Position numbers and translations under genes: made by a program. The notes beneath the pieces were generated by a model. It was not told where the DNA came from. It was given only the letters and a program-made list of their open reading frames with translations, and did not search any database. From the NCBI GenBank assembly GCA_050633785.1, contig JBOEHE010000033.1, positions 1 to 64,000 of the forward strand: a stretch of 64,000 nucleotides of DNA. The letters run 5' to 3'. Source of the DNA: CALKZN01 sp050633785 (GTDB lineage Bacteria > Pseudomonadota > Gammaproteobacteria > Arenicellales > Arenicellaceae). Of this stretch, positions 16,669-25,508 are shown piece by piece. Positions within the stretch are counted from its first letter, which is position 1. Each line of letters opens with the position of its first letter.

Positions 16669-17442
16669 TTAGATAATAACATCCACAACCCAACCACCGC
16701 TCAGCAAAGGAAATAAACGCTCTCCCAGATTAATTGCCTTTTCAAAGCCTCTGGTCGACCAATGGGCAAAGCCTTGTGTTTTACTGATCATCTCAGGAAA
16801 TTTCATATAATACGGACGACACTGCCAAGATTGGAAACCGGCTCGCTGGCACAGCGTATTCAGAGTTTTAAAAGACAATATCGTCAAGTGATCTATATGG
16901 GTAGATTCACGTTTAAAAAGTCCAATGATGCCATTATGCAAGCTGCAGGCGTTAGGTGTCGTGAAAATAAAGCGAGTTCCCTGCAAGGCTTTAATGTCTT
17001 TGAGAGACTGCAAAAATTGCAAACTGTTTGGCAGATGCTCTATCAATTCTCCGGCGACAATTAAGTCCGGTACGCCATGTTCATCAATAACTGGCTGCAG
17101 CTGGTACACATCACCTCGTTGTATCACACTATTGTCACAGGGAGTTAAACCCTGGTCAGTGACCAACTCTGAACTATCCACCCCACGAACAAAACGGGCT
17201 TGCTGTGCAATACGCTGGTGGAGCCAGTACTCGGTATTCAGTTTATGTTCGTAAGCAGTTTCATCCAAAGCACCAAGATCAAGAACGTATTTATTGATCG
17301 CGTTTTCACAAATATAACCGATTCGATCAACCGGTTTTTTCACGTCAATTTTTTCCAGCGCAGTATAGGATAATGATTGCATGGCTTGCCATTGATAAGT
17401 TGCAGAAACACATTGTAACCAAAACTCCTTGGAAAGAGCCAA
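16669..17442 (-). CDS. SAM-dependent methyltransferase, divergent strand
   Basis: About 257 residues. KYVLDLGALDET is a methyltransferase motif I in a variant form, followed by RFVRGVDSSELV, LIVAGELIEHLPNSLQFLQSL and FIFTTPNACSLHNG, characteristic of Methyltransf_23/11 proteins that act in polysaccharide clusters. The start is uncertain: TTG at 17442 with GGGG upstream, or ATG about 20 codons later. It is the only clear gene of the cluster on the minus strand, convergent with gtrA and divergent from the lpxD-like gene. Confidence 0.75.
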   Translation of the reverse strand: MALSKEFWLQCVSATYQWQAMQSLSYTALEKIDVKKPVDRIGYICENAINKYVLDLGALDETAYEHKLNTEYWLHQRIAQQARFVRGVDSSELVTDQGLTPCDNSVIQRGDVYQLQPVIDEHGVPDLIVAGELIEHLPNSLQFLQSLKDIKALQGTRFIFTTPNACSLHNGIIGLFKRESTHIDHLTILSFKTLNTLCQRAGFQSWQCRPYYMKFPEMISKTQGFAHWSTRGFEKAINLGERLFPLLSGGWVVDVII

Positions 17443-17550
17443 AATATCTACCCCGAAAGCCGTATTTTAGCAGTGCAAATAGCTTGCGTTGTTTTTTTCC
17501 AGCCTTTACAGTTGCCTTGTTATTCACTGTAGAGCCTAAAGCTATATTTC

Positions 17551-18627
17551 ATGATCAATTCAGCACCTTCTATTGCCACTGATCAACTGTTGGAACTGTT
17601 TCCAGACTTAAGCCAAGCTGATGGATACAACAATGTGCACTTTGATAATCTGGCTTCATGCGATGATTATCAGCCGAGCAGCCTGGTTTTCTGCAGTGAT
17701 TCAAACTATATCGAAGCCTTGTCATCACACCCACCAGCAGTGATTATCACTACGGCGCATCTAGCCGATAGTATTCTGGCAGCGAATGCAAATTGCTGTG
17801 TTGTACTCATCACAGCAGATACACGCCTGTCTCAAGCTTTGATAAAGCAAAAGCTGGATGACTATGACCCTTCGGATTCCGAATGGCCAGCAATTCACCC
17901 CAGTGCTACCATCCATGACAGCGCAACAATTGGGCTGAACTGTCGAATCGGCCCCAATGTGGTCATTGGCGCCAATGTGGTCGTTGGTGATCATTGCATT
18001 ATTCGCGCTAACACTGTTGTTGAACACGACGTAACACTAGGTCAACATTGTGTGATTCACAGCATGGTGAATATCGGCTATGCCACTCAAATAGGTCATC
18101 GAGTCATTATTCGCCCTGGAACAACTATTGCCAACGAAGGCTTTGGCCTTGCTCCAGACGTACAAAAACACTACCACCGGCTGCCACACACTGGCACAGT
18201 GGTGATTGGTGATGATGTACAAATCGGCGCTAATTGCAATATTGATCGAGGCACTTATGGCAGTACAGTGATTGAACGAGGTGTTAAAATCGATGCACTG
18301 TGCCATATCGCGCATAATGTCAAAGTCGGTGCCGACACAGTCATCACCGCGCAATGTGTTATCGCCGGTTCAAGCACCATAGGCCAACGAGTCTTGATGT
18401 CCGGCCAAACTGGTGTGTTAGACCATAAGTCAGTGGCGGATGATGCTGTTCTGGTCCATCGCTGTGGTGTCACTGAGGATATTACCTCGGCGGGCATCTG
18501 GGCAGGAACCCCGGCCAAACCGTTCAAAGACTATGTACGTTCACTCAATGTCGACAAAAAACTCGATAAACTGCAGCGCAAAGTTCGTGAACTGGAACAG
18601 CTTTTGAACTCCCAAAAAACGTCGTAA
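17551..18627 (+). CDS. lpxD: LpxD-like UDP-3-O-acylglucosamine N-acyltransferase
   Basis: 358 residues, near the usual 340. An N-terminal uridine-binding domain (about 1-110) is followed by a left-handed beta-helix of hexapeptide repeats (IHPSATIHDSATIGLNC onward), then NIDRGTYGSTVIERGVKID and LCHIAHNV, whose IAHN His corresponds to the LpxD catalytic His, and a C-terminal helix that packs on the trimer. LpxD adds a hydroxy-fatty acid to position 2 of UDP-3-O-acylglucosamine in lipid A synthesis. The usual bamA-skp-lpxD-fabZ-lpxA neighbourhood is absent; the gene lies at the end of a glycan cluster. It could be a second, specialised acyltransferase for an aminosugar of that glycan. Confidence 0.8.
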   Translation: MINSAPSIATDQLLELFPDLSQADGYNNVHFDNLASCDDYQPSSLVFCSDSNYIEALSSHPPAVIITTAHLADSILAANANCCVVLITADTRLSQALIKQKLDDYDPSDSEWPAIHPSATIHDSATIGLNCRIGPNVVIGANVVVGDHCIIRANTVVEHDVTLGQHCVIHSMVNIGYATQIGHRVIIRPGTTIANEGFGLAPDVQKHYHRLPHTGTVVIGDDVQIGANCNIDRGTYGSTVIERGVKIDALCHIAHNVKVGADTVITAQCVIAGSSTIGQRVLMSGQTGVLDHKSVADDAVLVHRCGVTEDITSAGIWAGTPAKPFKDYVRSLNVDKKLDKLQRKVRELEQLLNSQKTS

Positions 18628-18649
18628 ACAATTATCCCAACAACCCGCT

Positions 18650-19303
18650 ATGAGTGACAGGCCAGCGTTTAGTATTCTGCCAACCGTTTTCAAACTGCTT
18701 TTTTCAGTGTTAACGTTCAGTTGCCGCACACACTGGCATGGCAAAGAACATCTGGACACATTGAAAAAGGCACAACAAGCCTGGATTTACAGCACCTGGC
18801 ACAACAATGTCGCTACTGGTTCCTGGGCCATTCGCGGTCAGAATATTGGCATCATGATCAGCGATAGCAAAGACGGTGAATTTATTACTCGATGCGTTGA
18901 ACGCTTTGGGAATTACGGCATTCGCGGCTCTTCCTCTTCCGGTTCAACAAAAGCGACTCGAGGTGCACTCAAAGCAATTCGTCAGGGTAATAGCATAGCC
19001 GTTACTCCCGATGGTCCTCGTGGGCCAAAATATGAGTTGCAGTCAGGTGTTCTCTGGCTGGCCGCTCTGAGTAAAGCTCCCATTATTCCATTCCATATCG
19101 AATGCAACCGTCAATGGGTCTTCGAAAAATCCTGGGATAAACACAAACTACCAAAGCCTTTTTCACACATTCATGTCTGCGTGGGAGAACCCATCCAGAT
19201 CACCAAAGAACAACTGCAGGATAATGAAGCTGATGTTATCCACCAAGTACAGCAAGCCATGATGGAAAATGTCATATCTGCTGAGCAAAAAGCCTCTCGA
19301 TAA
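18650..19303 (+). CDS. DUF374 lysophospholipid-acyltransferase-like protein
   Basis: 217 residues matching DUF374 (PF04028): the opening hydrophobic ILPTVFKLLFSVLTF, WIYSTWHNNVATGSW, MISDSKDGEFITRCVERFG, RGSSSSGSTKATRGALKAI, IAVTPDGPRGPKYELQSGV and IIPFHIECNRQW. The family is related to LPLAT acyltransferases and is found near lipid A genes. It is 22 bp behind the lpxD-like gene, which supports two linked acylation steps on a lipid-sugar. The strict HxxxxD acyltransferase motif is replaced by the WHN variant usual for this family. Confidence 0.82.
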   Translation: MSDRPAFSILPTVFKLLFSVLTFSCRTHWHGKEHLDTLKKAQQAWIYSTWHNNVATGSWAIRGQNIGIMISDSKDGEFITRCVERFGNYGIRGSSSSGSTKATRGALKAIRQGNSIAVTPDGPRGPKYELQSGVLWLAALSKAPIIPFHIECNRQWVFEKSWDKHKLPKPFSHIHVCVGEPIQITKEQLQDNEADVIHQVQQAMMENVISAEQKASR

Positions 19304-19315
19304 CCACTAACTATT

Positions 19316-19335
19316 ACCAGGCTTTAGTACCTGGT
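19316..19335. terminator. Weak hairpin between convergent genes
   Basis: ACCAGG (19316-19321) pairs with CCTGGT (19330-19335) around an 8-nt loop, followed on the plus strand by TCTTCT rather than a strong T-tract. Position between the convergent acyltransferase and methyltransferase genes fits a bidirectional terminator, but the stem is short. Confidence 0.3.
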
Positions 19336-19367
19336 CTTCTGCATAAACCTTTTACATAACTCTCCGT

Positions 19368-19814
19368 TTAGATCCAACGACGAACGTTTTGACAGTAATC
19401 ATGGTAGCGTTTACCAAACTTTTTCTGCATGGCTTTCTCTTCGTACTCGATATACCAACGATCAGTTATCAACACAAAAAGTATGGCCAATCCCAACGAT
19501 GACCAAGCCGCTCCCATAGACACAGCGGAACCCCAAATGATGATTGAAAAACCCAGATACATTGGGTTTCTTGAAAAGCTGAAAACACCCTCTGTCACCA
19601 GACAATCCGGTTCATCAAACGTCATGATATTAGTTTGTCTGACTTTGAACAGGTATTTACCTGCAGCTGATAATGCCAAGCCCAGCAGAATAAACGGCAA
19701 GCCTAACCACACATAGGGAACAGAATTAAGGTGTGGTGAGTCTGTTGTCCAACAAATTAAACCCATTAAGGTAATGAACAACAGCAATAGTATCGGGGGC
19801 AAGAGTTTTTTCAC
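19368..19814 (-). CDS. Isoprenylcysteine/phospholipid methyltransferase-like membrane protein
   Basis: 148 residues with about four membrane segments: LLPPILLLLFITLMGLI, the LPFILLGLALSAAGKYLF helix, and two more near the end. The signature is LVTEGVFSFSRNPMYLGF, as in ICMT/PEMT-type membrane methyltransferases (PF04191/PF06966-like), followed by EEKAMQKKFGKRYHDYCQNVRRW. Such enzymes use S-adenosylmethionine to methylate small lipophilic substrates. The GTG start at 19814 has AAGGAGACC upstream. It is 66 bp downstream of the Crp-like gene, and both run in the same direction, so they probably share a transcript. Confidence 0.83.
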   Translation of the reverse strand: MKKLLPPILLLLFITLMGLICWTTDSPHLNSVPYVWLGLPFILLGLALSAAGKYLFKVRQTNIMTFDEPDCLVTEGVFSFSRNPMYLGFSIIIWGSAVSMGAAWSSLGLAILFVLITDRWYIEYEEKAMQKKFGKRYHDYCQNVRRWI

Positions 19815-19880
19815 AGCGGTCTCCTTGAGTATTAAGCATGAAAAGGCACTGTAACCTCAACAATACCTCTTGTCCTTATC

Positions 19881-20471
19881 CTATGTTAAGCCCATTTTTC
19901 TGCGAATTCTGGATAGGCTGACATCAGTAATCCCGATATACATGGCAACCTGCTTCAAAGGGATCAAATGACTTTCTTCAGCAAATTCCTGTAAAAAAAG
20001 TTCATAACGCTCCTGAGCTGACATCATCAATAGACTCGCTTTTCTTTTCTCCTGTTTAAGAGCGAGGTTTTCATAGACTTTACGCACAAACAAGCTCCAT
20101 TGTGAATAAGTGTCAGCCAGCTTGATTAAATCACTGTAGTGGATTTCCATAGTTGTGCAGCAAGTGATCGTCTGTGTATAGAAATAGCTACTCTCATTGT
20201 TGACCAATGTGCTGATACTGGCAAAAGCCCCTCCTGGCTTTACCAAGGATTTATTTTTTTCTTTGCCATTCTTATCCAGATAAAAATATCGACCTATGCC
20301 ATCGATCAAAAACCATATGTGTCTGGGTCTATCATTAGCTGAAAATATCCGACAGTCCGATTCAAACGTCTTGATCGAAAAGCACTGCATTGCTGCTGAT
20401 AGCTCATCATTGCCCAAAGGAACAAAGGCATTGAAAAAGAGTAAATCCTGTTGAGTTACTTGTCGTTTCAT
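19881..20471 (-). CDS. Crp/Fnr-type transcriptional regulator
   Basis: 196 residues. The first 120 form a cyclic-nucleotide-binding-type beta barrel (IKTFESDCRIFSANDRPRHI, IDGIGRYFYLDKNGKEKNKS, GAFASISTLVNNE). The usual phosphate-binding cassette with G-E and R-S/T-A is missing, so it probably does not bind cAMP. A long dimerisation helix follows, then a C-terminal winged helix PLKQVAMYIGITDVSLSRIR. The overall form resembles the short Crp homologues common in Bacteroidetes and some marine gammaproteobacteria. It may control the downstream methyltransferase-like gene. Confidence 0.82.
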   Translation of the reverse strand: MKRQVTQQDLLFFNAFVPLGNDELSAAMQCFSIKTFESDCRIFSANDRPRHIWFLIDGIGRYFYLDKNGKEKNKSLVKPGGAFASISTLVNNESSYFYTQTITCCTTMEIHYSDLIKLADTYSQWSLFVRKVYENLALKQEKRKASLLMMSAQERYELFLQEFAEESHLIPLKQVAMYIGITDVSLSRIRRKMGLT

Positions 20472-20577
20472 TTAGAACTCTGCCAAAGCTAAGTATTCCC
20501 TGCCCATAATAATGGCATACTCGATTTGATTTCAAACTTATCCCCTTTTGTCTTTCCCTCTCATCTTCTGTTATATG

Positions 20578-20618
20578 GCCAGGCCAACAATCTGTTTTTA
20601 TACAGATTTTGACCTGGC
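20578..20618. repeat. Nested hairpin upstream of the Crp-like gene
   Basis: GCCAGG (20578-20583) pairs with CCTGGC (20613-20618), and inside it AATCTG (20589-20594) pairs with CAGATT (20603-20608). It lies in the 183-bp gap between the delta-60 gene stop and the Crp-like gene start, both on the minus strand. It could end the delta-60 transcript, or be an operator, since both arms are dyad-symmetric. Confidence 0.5.
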
Positions 20619-20654
20619 TATAATGGTTCGCTTTAAAACAAACCAATAACAGGC

Positions 20655-23231
20655 TTAAAGACACACTACCGTTTGTTTGCCATTGGCCGCTTTGATAATA
20701 AAGAAACTGCAATCCTGGCTTGGCTTTCGGTATATCTCATAGACTGCTCTGAACATGGACCCATTGCCACTTTTGCCATTACCGTAAGAAGCCTCAACTC
20801 TAAAATATCGCGACTCTTCAAGGGGTATATTGGTGCCATTAAACAACCAGTTATTTTTATTATCCCTTTGCCCCTCACCAACTCTATTCCATGTAACATT
20901 ATCAATAGAGGAATCGAGTGTGACCCAGTTAAATACTGGACCTCCTCCAGTTCTTTTTATTGTTAAGGAATTGCCCGATGAACTCGGGGTTAACGTTATC
21001 ATCGGAGACTCACTGACCATTCCCAGTCTTGCGAAACGAGTCAGATTAATGCCATTAACCTGTGTAAAATCCCCACCAAACAGCAATGTTCCATCAGCAT
21101 GGATAACTGTTGAGATAACACTGAAGTTGGGGGCCTGAAAGGATACAGGTTTGAAGTTAGCATCATCGAGGCTTCCATCAGGGTTAAGTCTGGCCAGACG
21201 ACGAGAGACAGTGCTTCCATTTACATTTACGAATTCCCCTCCGATAATTATTTTACCATCAGATTGGGTTGCCAGTGAAAATACCCGACCCAGTGTAGTC
21301 GGCGTGAATGACTGAACAAGCGAACCATCAGCCTCCAGTTTTGCCACTCCAGATATTGTCAATCCATTAACGCTTGTGAAATTACCACTGATTAATATCT
21401 GCCTATCAGGCAGAACAGCAATCCCAGTAACCTTATCATTTGGACCAGTGCCGTCAACAGCAAAACTGTTATCAATAGAACCATCAGCATTGAGCCTTGC
21501 TATGTTTGGGCTGCTTACTCCATTAAATTGAGTGAAACCTCCACCCACCAGAATCTTCCCATCGGCTTGCAACTGCACAGTATCAAGCAACGCCGAGTTC
21601 GGCCCTGTTGCAACAAATGTGTTATCAAGCGTTCCATCAGAATTAAGCCTTGCTATTCGAGCTTTAGCGACACCATTAACTACTCCAAAATTCCCCGCAA
21701 TAATGATTTTCCCATCTGCTTGAATTGCAATACCACGAATCTCTCCATTTGTCGTAGCAACAAAGGCTGTATCACGTGCACCGGATGTCGTCATGCGAAC
21801 AATATTGCCCACTGATGTGGTGCCAAATTGACTGAAAGCGCCGCCAGCAATTATTTTACCATCAGGCTGAACCCCCAGAGCCAGAACTTCACCATTGGTG
21901 CCTGGTGGATTGAATGTAGAATCCTTGTGCCCATTATGAGCAATTCTTACCAAACGTTGTGGCGTGTTTGAAATAAACATCGTAGTAAACCGTCCGCCCA
22001 ATATGAAATTGCCATCTGTTTGCACGGCTATTGCACTGACTCGATCATTCGCATTGATGTTATACAAACCAATATAGTTCAGGTTCTGGTTTTTGCGATT
22101 AACTCGAATGATTCTATTCGTTCCACCAGCTGAGTAATGTTGGGTAAAACTTCCCACAACGACCATATCCTTTCCCTGAAAGGTCAGATCATGGACCGTT
22201 GAATTATAACTTGAGCCTCCACCAAATGTTTGATCCAAGGCCCCATTTTGCAATAGGCGGGAGAGACGGTGATAGGTTTTGGTGGGAGAAGGCTGCGTAT
22301 AAGAGCCTGCCACCATTATGCGCCCATTTTCCTGCACTTTGATTCTGGTAATGGTGGAATTATAACCACTGGTTCGTGCACTAAACCCCATATCAATTGT
22401 TCCATCTGGCAGCAAACGAACTATTCTTATCGCTGAAGCAGCGTTAAATTGGGTAAAACCACCTCCCAATAATATTTTACTGTCTTTTTGTATGGCAATA
22501 GTCTGTATTGTTGAGTTTGAACCGGTGGCGACAAAATCAGCATCGATTGAACCATTCGGTTTAAGCCGGACTATATTTGCATGGGTCTGACCATTAAATG
22601 CTGAGAAAGAACCTGCAGCGATTATTTTGCGATCATCCTGAACTGCAATGTCAAAAACGGTACCAGCAGCGCCGGTTCCTATTGAAAAAGAGGCATCGGT
22701 ACTCCCATCTGAATTAAGTCGCACTATCTTGGGTGATAGTGAGCCATTAACAGCACTAAAATTACCACCAACAAGTATTTTTCCATTTTGCTGCAGAGTA
22801 ATCGCATGCACATCCCCTCCTGCAAAAGAAGGGTTGAACGTCATATCCAGTGTGCCATCAGAGTTTAAACGAGAAAGCTTGGTACGAGGTGTGCCATTAA
22901 CCGAGCTGATACTTCCTCCAACCAATATATGTCCAGAATCGTCGACTACAACCTTAAAGACATTCCCCACGATATTGCTTGTAAAACCAGCATCCAAACT
23001 GTCATCAGCATTATATCTGGCAATACGGGGATGAGACACATTATTAACGCTGCTGAAAGCCCCACCAATGATGATTTTCCCATCAGGCTGTTCAGCAACA
23101 GAATAAATCGTACTATTAGCACCGATCAGATAAGGGTTTGGGTTGTATGCCAATGTTCCGCTTGAAATAACCAACAAAGAAAAGGGGGTTACGACCAAAG
23201 CCAATAATCTGCCCCAAAAATATTGCCTCAT
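20655..23231 (-). CDS. Secreted delta-60-repeat protein with C-terminal Cys motif
   Basis: About 858 residues. The start is the ATG at 23231, preceded by GGGAGGTCT; the frame is open five codons further. A signal peptide (FWGRLLALVVTPFSLLVISS) is followed by about 14 repeats of roughly 50 residues of the delta-60 type (TIGR02608): each has a core like QPDGKIIIGGAFSSVNG and then RIARLNSDGTLDNTF. These predict a beta-propeller or solenoid. After residue 745 a separate beta-sandwich-like region (MITLTPSSSGNSLTIKR) precedes the end, which reads CSFFIIKAANGKQTVVCL. That tail matches the tails of four proteins at 50-58 kb. Likely exported or surface-bound; function unknown. Confidence 0.87.
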   Translation of the reverse strand: MRQYFWGRLLALVVTPFSLLVISSGTLAYNPNPYLIGANSTIYSVAEQPDGKIIIGGAFSSVNNVSHPRIARYNADDSLDAGFTSNIVGNVFKVVVDDSGHILVGGSISSVNGTPRTKLSRLNSDGTLDMTFNPSFAGGDVHAITLQQNGKILVGGNFSAVNGSLSPKIVRLNSDGSTDASFSIGTGAAGTVFDIAVQDDRKIIAAGSFSAFNGQTHANIVRLKPNGSIDADFVATGSNSTIQTIAIQKDSKILLGGGFTQFNAASAIRIVRLLPDGTIDMGFSARTSGYNSTITRIKVQENGRIMVAGSYTQPSPTKTYHRLSRLLQNGALDQTFGGGSSYNSTVHDLTFQGKDMVVVGSFTQHYSAGGTNRIIRVNRKNQNLNYIGLYNINANDRVSAIAVQTDGNFILGGRFTTMFISNTPQRLVRIAHNGHKDSTFNPPGTNGEVLALGVQPDGKIIAGGAFSQFGTTSVGNIVRMTTSGARDTAFVATTNGEIRGIAIQADGKIIIAGNFGVVNGVAKARIARLNSDGTLDNTFVATGPNSALLDTVQLQADGKILVGGGFTQFNGVSSPNIARLNADGSIDNSFAVDGTGPNDKVTGIAVLPDRQILISGNFTSVNGLTISGVAKLEADGSLVQSFTPTTLGRVFSLATQSDGKIIIGGEFVNVNGSTVSRRLARLNPDGSLDDANFKPVSFQAPNFSVISTVIHADGTLLFGGDFTQVNGINLTRFARLGMVSESPMITLTPSSSGNSLTIKRTGGGPVFNWVTLDSSIDNVTWNRVGEGQRDNKNNWLFNGTNIPLEESRYFRVEASYGNGKSGNGSMFRAVYEIYRKPSQDCSFFIIKAANGKQTVVCL

Positions 23232-23487
23232 GTTGAGACCTCCCAAAAATAGAATTTGTCATCTGCCTGGAAGCATCTGATAAAAATGTGGCTTTCAACT
23301 TTAGCGGTTAAATGATAAGCACCGCAGAGCATGCCACTGCCTGAATAAAGCACCCTCAACATATCCAGAACAATCTTGTACAAAGCGCAGAGCATCAAAT
23401 ATCGCTTTTTAATAGCGGGAAACTCCCTGCAAAACACTGCAAAAATAGGTTGTCAGGTTGCCATTTTGGAGGAGTATAACAAAAAAT

Positions 23488-23520
23488 ATTTATTTGTGGG
23501 AAATTTTCCCACAAATAAAT
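23488..23520. promoter_or_regulatory. Perfect 33-bp palindrome, best copy of the recurring GTGGGAA motif
   Basis: Sixteen bases on each side of T23504 are exact complements; the core is GTGGGAAATTTTCCCAC (23496-23512). With only one central base it cannot make a normal RNA hairpin, so a DNA-binding dimer is the likelier user. It lies about 260 bp upstream of the delta-60 gene start. Related cores are at 35240-35256 and 48445-48461. Confidence 0.65.
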
Positions 23521-24049
23521 TCAAAATCATTAAATCAAAGACAATGCCAAATATTTACCAACTTACTAACACGGTCGTAAGCACGATTAAGCAGCTTGAA
23601 CAAATATTGAACAAAAAACCCATTTGAATAAGAAAAACACGCTTTCCCTTTTAAAAGACGTGGATCCAATCACAGTGCTGGAATCATTTGCTCATTACAG
23701 TGAGCAAAACTATTCAGTGCTCAAAAATCAGACTGATGTGAGAACAATAGTACTCATTCCTTAACTATTTCATGGACTTAAACTCGTAATACTACCATGC
23801 AATTTCGCTATAGTTAGACACTAAAAACGCCCTCTGGGAACAGAACCAGCCAAGTGCCAGACAAAGCAAGAACAAATTCTATACAACGCCTACCCTTATT
23901 GTTTTATAGTGTTTGAGCTGGCATGTTTAAACCCTCCTTGGTTTAACTAACAATCAATTTTATGACACTAAATCCCCTTATCAAATTCAACATTAAGAAG
24001 CTCAATATCACTTTGATTCTTTGACATAAAGAAAAAAATACCTCTATAA

Positions 24050-24072
24050 CACGCTTAACTTTTTTAAGAGTG
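24050..24072 (-). terminator. Possible terminator after the HEAT-like gene
   Basis: Read on the minus strand, CACTCTTAA pairs with TTAAGCGTG around a 5-nt loop with one mismatch, 15 bp after the stop codon at 24087. A long T-tract comes only 12 nt later, so strength is doubtful. Confidence 0.3.
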
Positions 24073-24086
24073 GCCCAGCAAGCTAC

Positions 24087-24419
24087 TTAATTCGTGAAAC
24101 TATCGATAATAGATAAAGCATGTTCTTGAATATTTTCATATTCATCATCAACCATACAATATGCCATTGCTATCGCGAATTTATGATCAATTTTTTCTAA
24201 GGCCTCAAGTGATGTAAGCCTCACATCTTCCTCTGCATCTTGCAAACAGGCTTTACAAAGAGCTCCAAGAATTTGAGGGGAGTTCACCCCAAGTTCACCT
24301 AAGTGAAAAGCCGCTCCCTCTCTGTCATACTCACTTGAAAGGTAACTCGGAACACAATCATTAGTATCTTGAGTACTCGATTTACCCAAGAGAAATTTAA
24401 TTGTTTTGTTTATATTCAT
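24087..24419 (-). CDS. Small HEAT-repeat-like protein
   Basis: 110 residues. From about residue 30 the sequence is made of paired helices of HEAT/PBS-lyase type: EGAAFHLGELGVNSPQILGAL, EEDVRLTSLEALEKI and ENIQEHALSIID, each with the alternating small/hydrophobic pattern. Such proteins are usually interaction scaffolds. Start supported by AAGGAATTTTAG before the ATG at 24419. No operon partner is evident; argB follows on the same strand only after that gene's own stop, in the upstream direction. Confidence 0.55.
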   Translation of the reverse strand: MNINKTIKFLLGKSSTQDTNDCVPSYLSSEYDREGAAFHLGELGVNSPQILGALCKACLQDAEEDVRLTSLEALEKIDHKFAIAMAYCMVDDEYENIQEHALSIIDSFTN

Positions 24420-24511
24420 CTAAAATTCCTTAGCCTAAGTAATTCTAGTTGACTACGAGCAGCAGCTCCTAAATTTCGAGCTTGTACAATTATAACTATC
24501 TATCTCTCATC

Positions 24512-25363
24512 CTATGCCCGAATCAACGTACCAACACCGGAATCGGTCAAGACTTCTAACAACAAGGCATGATCAACCCGCCCATCGATGATATGAGCCG
24601 TTTCCACTCCCTGATTGATTGCTGTTAAGGCACATTCCACTTTTGGCATCATACCACCAACGATAGTTTCATCTTTTATCAAGGCTGCAACTTGCTCAGC
24701 ATCCAGACCGGTCAACAATTCTTTTTGCTTATTCAAAACACCCGGTGTATTAGTCATCAAGATCAATTTTTCTGCTTCCAGTCTGGCCGCCAGAGCACCA
24801 GCTACTGAGTCTGCATTGATATTATAAGTTGCACCATCAGCGCCAACACCAATTGGTGCAATCACTGGAATAAAGTTATCCTGTTCCAGGTGTCGCACCA
24901 CGGCAGCATTGATTTTATCAACCTGACCAACAAAGCCAATATCCGCTTTGGAATCGATCTTTGAGGCCTGAATCAAATTGCCATCCTTACCGGTCAAACC
25001 AACGGCTTTACCACCATGAGAATTGATCAAACGCACAATATCTTTATTGACCGAACCACCCAGCACCATTTCAACCACTTCGATCATATCCTGCGTAGTC
25101 ACGCGCAGGCCATTGATGAACTGTGATTCGATTCCCAGTTTTTCCAATGTAGCGCTGACTTGTGGCCCACCACCATGCACGACAACCGGATTCATACCAA
25201 CGAGTTTCAGCAAAACCACATCACGGGCAAAACTGCTTTTCAAGGCATCATCAATCATGGCATTGCCGCCATATTTGATCACGATAGTCTTGCCATGGAA
25301 TTTTTGAATGTATGGCAAGGCTTCAGTTAAGATCGTTGCTGTGTTTTGTGACGTATTTGTCAT
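24512..25363 (-). CDS. argB: Acetylglutamate kinase
   Basis: 283 residues, full length. The amino-acid-kinase fold is clear: IVIKYGGNAM near residue 26, VVVHGGGPQVS, INGLRVTTQDMIEVVEMVL and VGLTGKDGNLI, NINADSVAGALA, LMTNTPGVL and GGMMPKVECAL. The enzyme phosphorylates N-acetylglutamate, the second step of arginine synthesis, in the cytoplasm. No other arg genes are adjacent. The ATG at 25363 has a weak AGG upstream. Confidence 0.96.
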   Translation of the reverse strand: MTNTSQNTATILTEALPYIQKFHGKTIVIKYGGNAMIDDALKSSFARDVVLLKLVGMNPVVVHGGGPQVSATLEKLGIESQFINGLRVTTQDMIEVVEMVLGGSVNKDIVRLINSHGGKAVGLTGKDGNLIQASKIDSKADIGFVGQVDKINAAVVRHLEQDNFIPVIAPIGVGADGATYNINADSVAGALAARLEAEKLILMTNTPGVLNKQKELLTGLDAEQVAALIKDETIVGGMMPKVECALTAINQGVETAHIIDGRVDHALLLEVLTDSGVGTLIRA

Positions 25364-25508
25364 GCTATAACCTGAAATTTCGTTTACTATTTAGTTAATG
25401 GCTGATATCAGCTATATAACGGAGCTGTTCAAGAATTAACGCGATTATCACACTGGTTACATCATGATACAAATTGAAACCATTCCTTTTGCAGTAACAT
25501 AGTAAAAT

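Larger units (their letters stand above)
23232..24086. other. 855-bp gene-poor region
   Basis: AT-rich, with no convincing gene. It holds the 33-bp palindrome at 23488-23520. The frame at 23376-23627 (plus) crosses this palindrome, has no ribosome site and no recognisable product, so I do not call it. The remaining sequence shows neither a tRNA-like fold nor an obvious repeat. Confidence 0.5.

Noticed and set aside
20673..23165. Several plus-strand frames across the delta-60 gene
   Set aside because: They recur with the repeat period of the opposite strand, so they are shadows of the repeated coding sequence.
23488..23520. Terminator at the 33-bp palindrome
   Set aside because: The centre has only one unpaired base and no T-tract follows, and similar copies lie in promoter regions.
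23376..23627. 83-codon frame in the gap
   Set aside because: It spans the 33-bp palindrome, has no ribosome site and an AT-driven composition.
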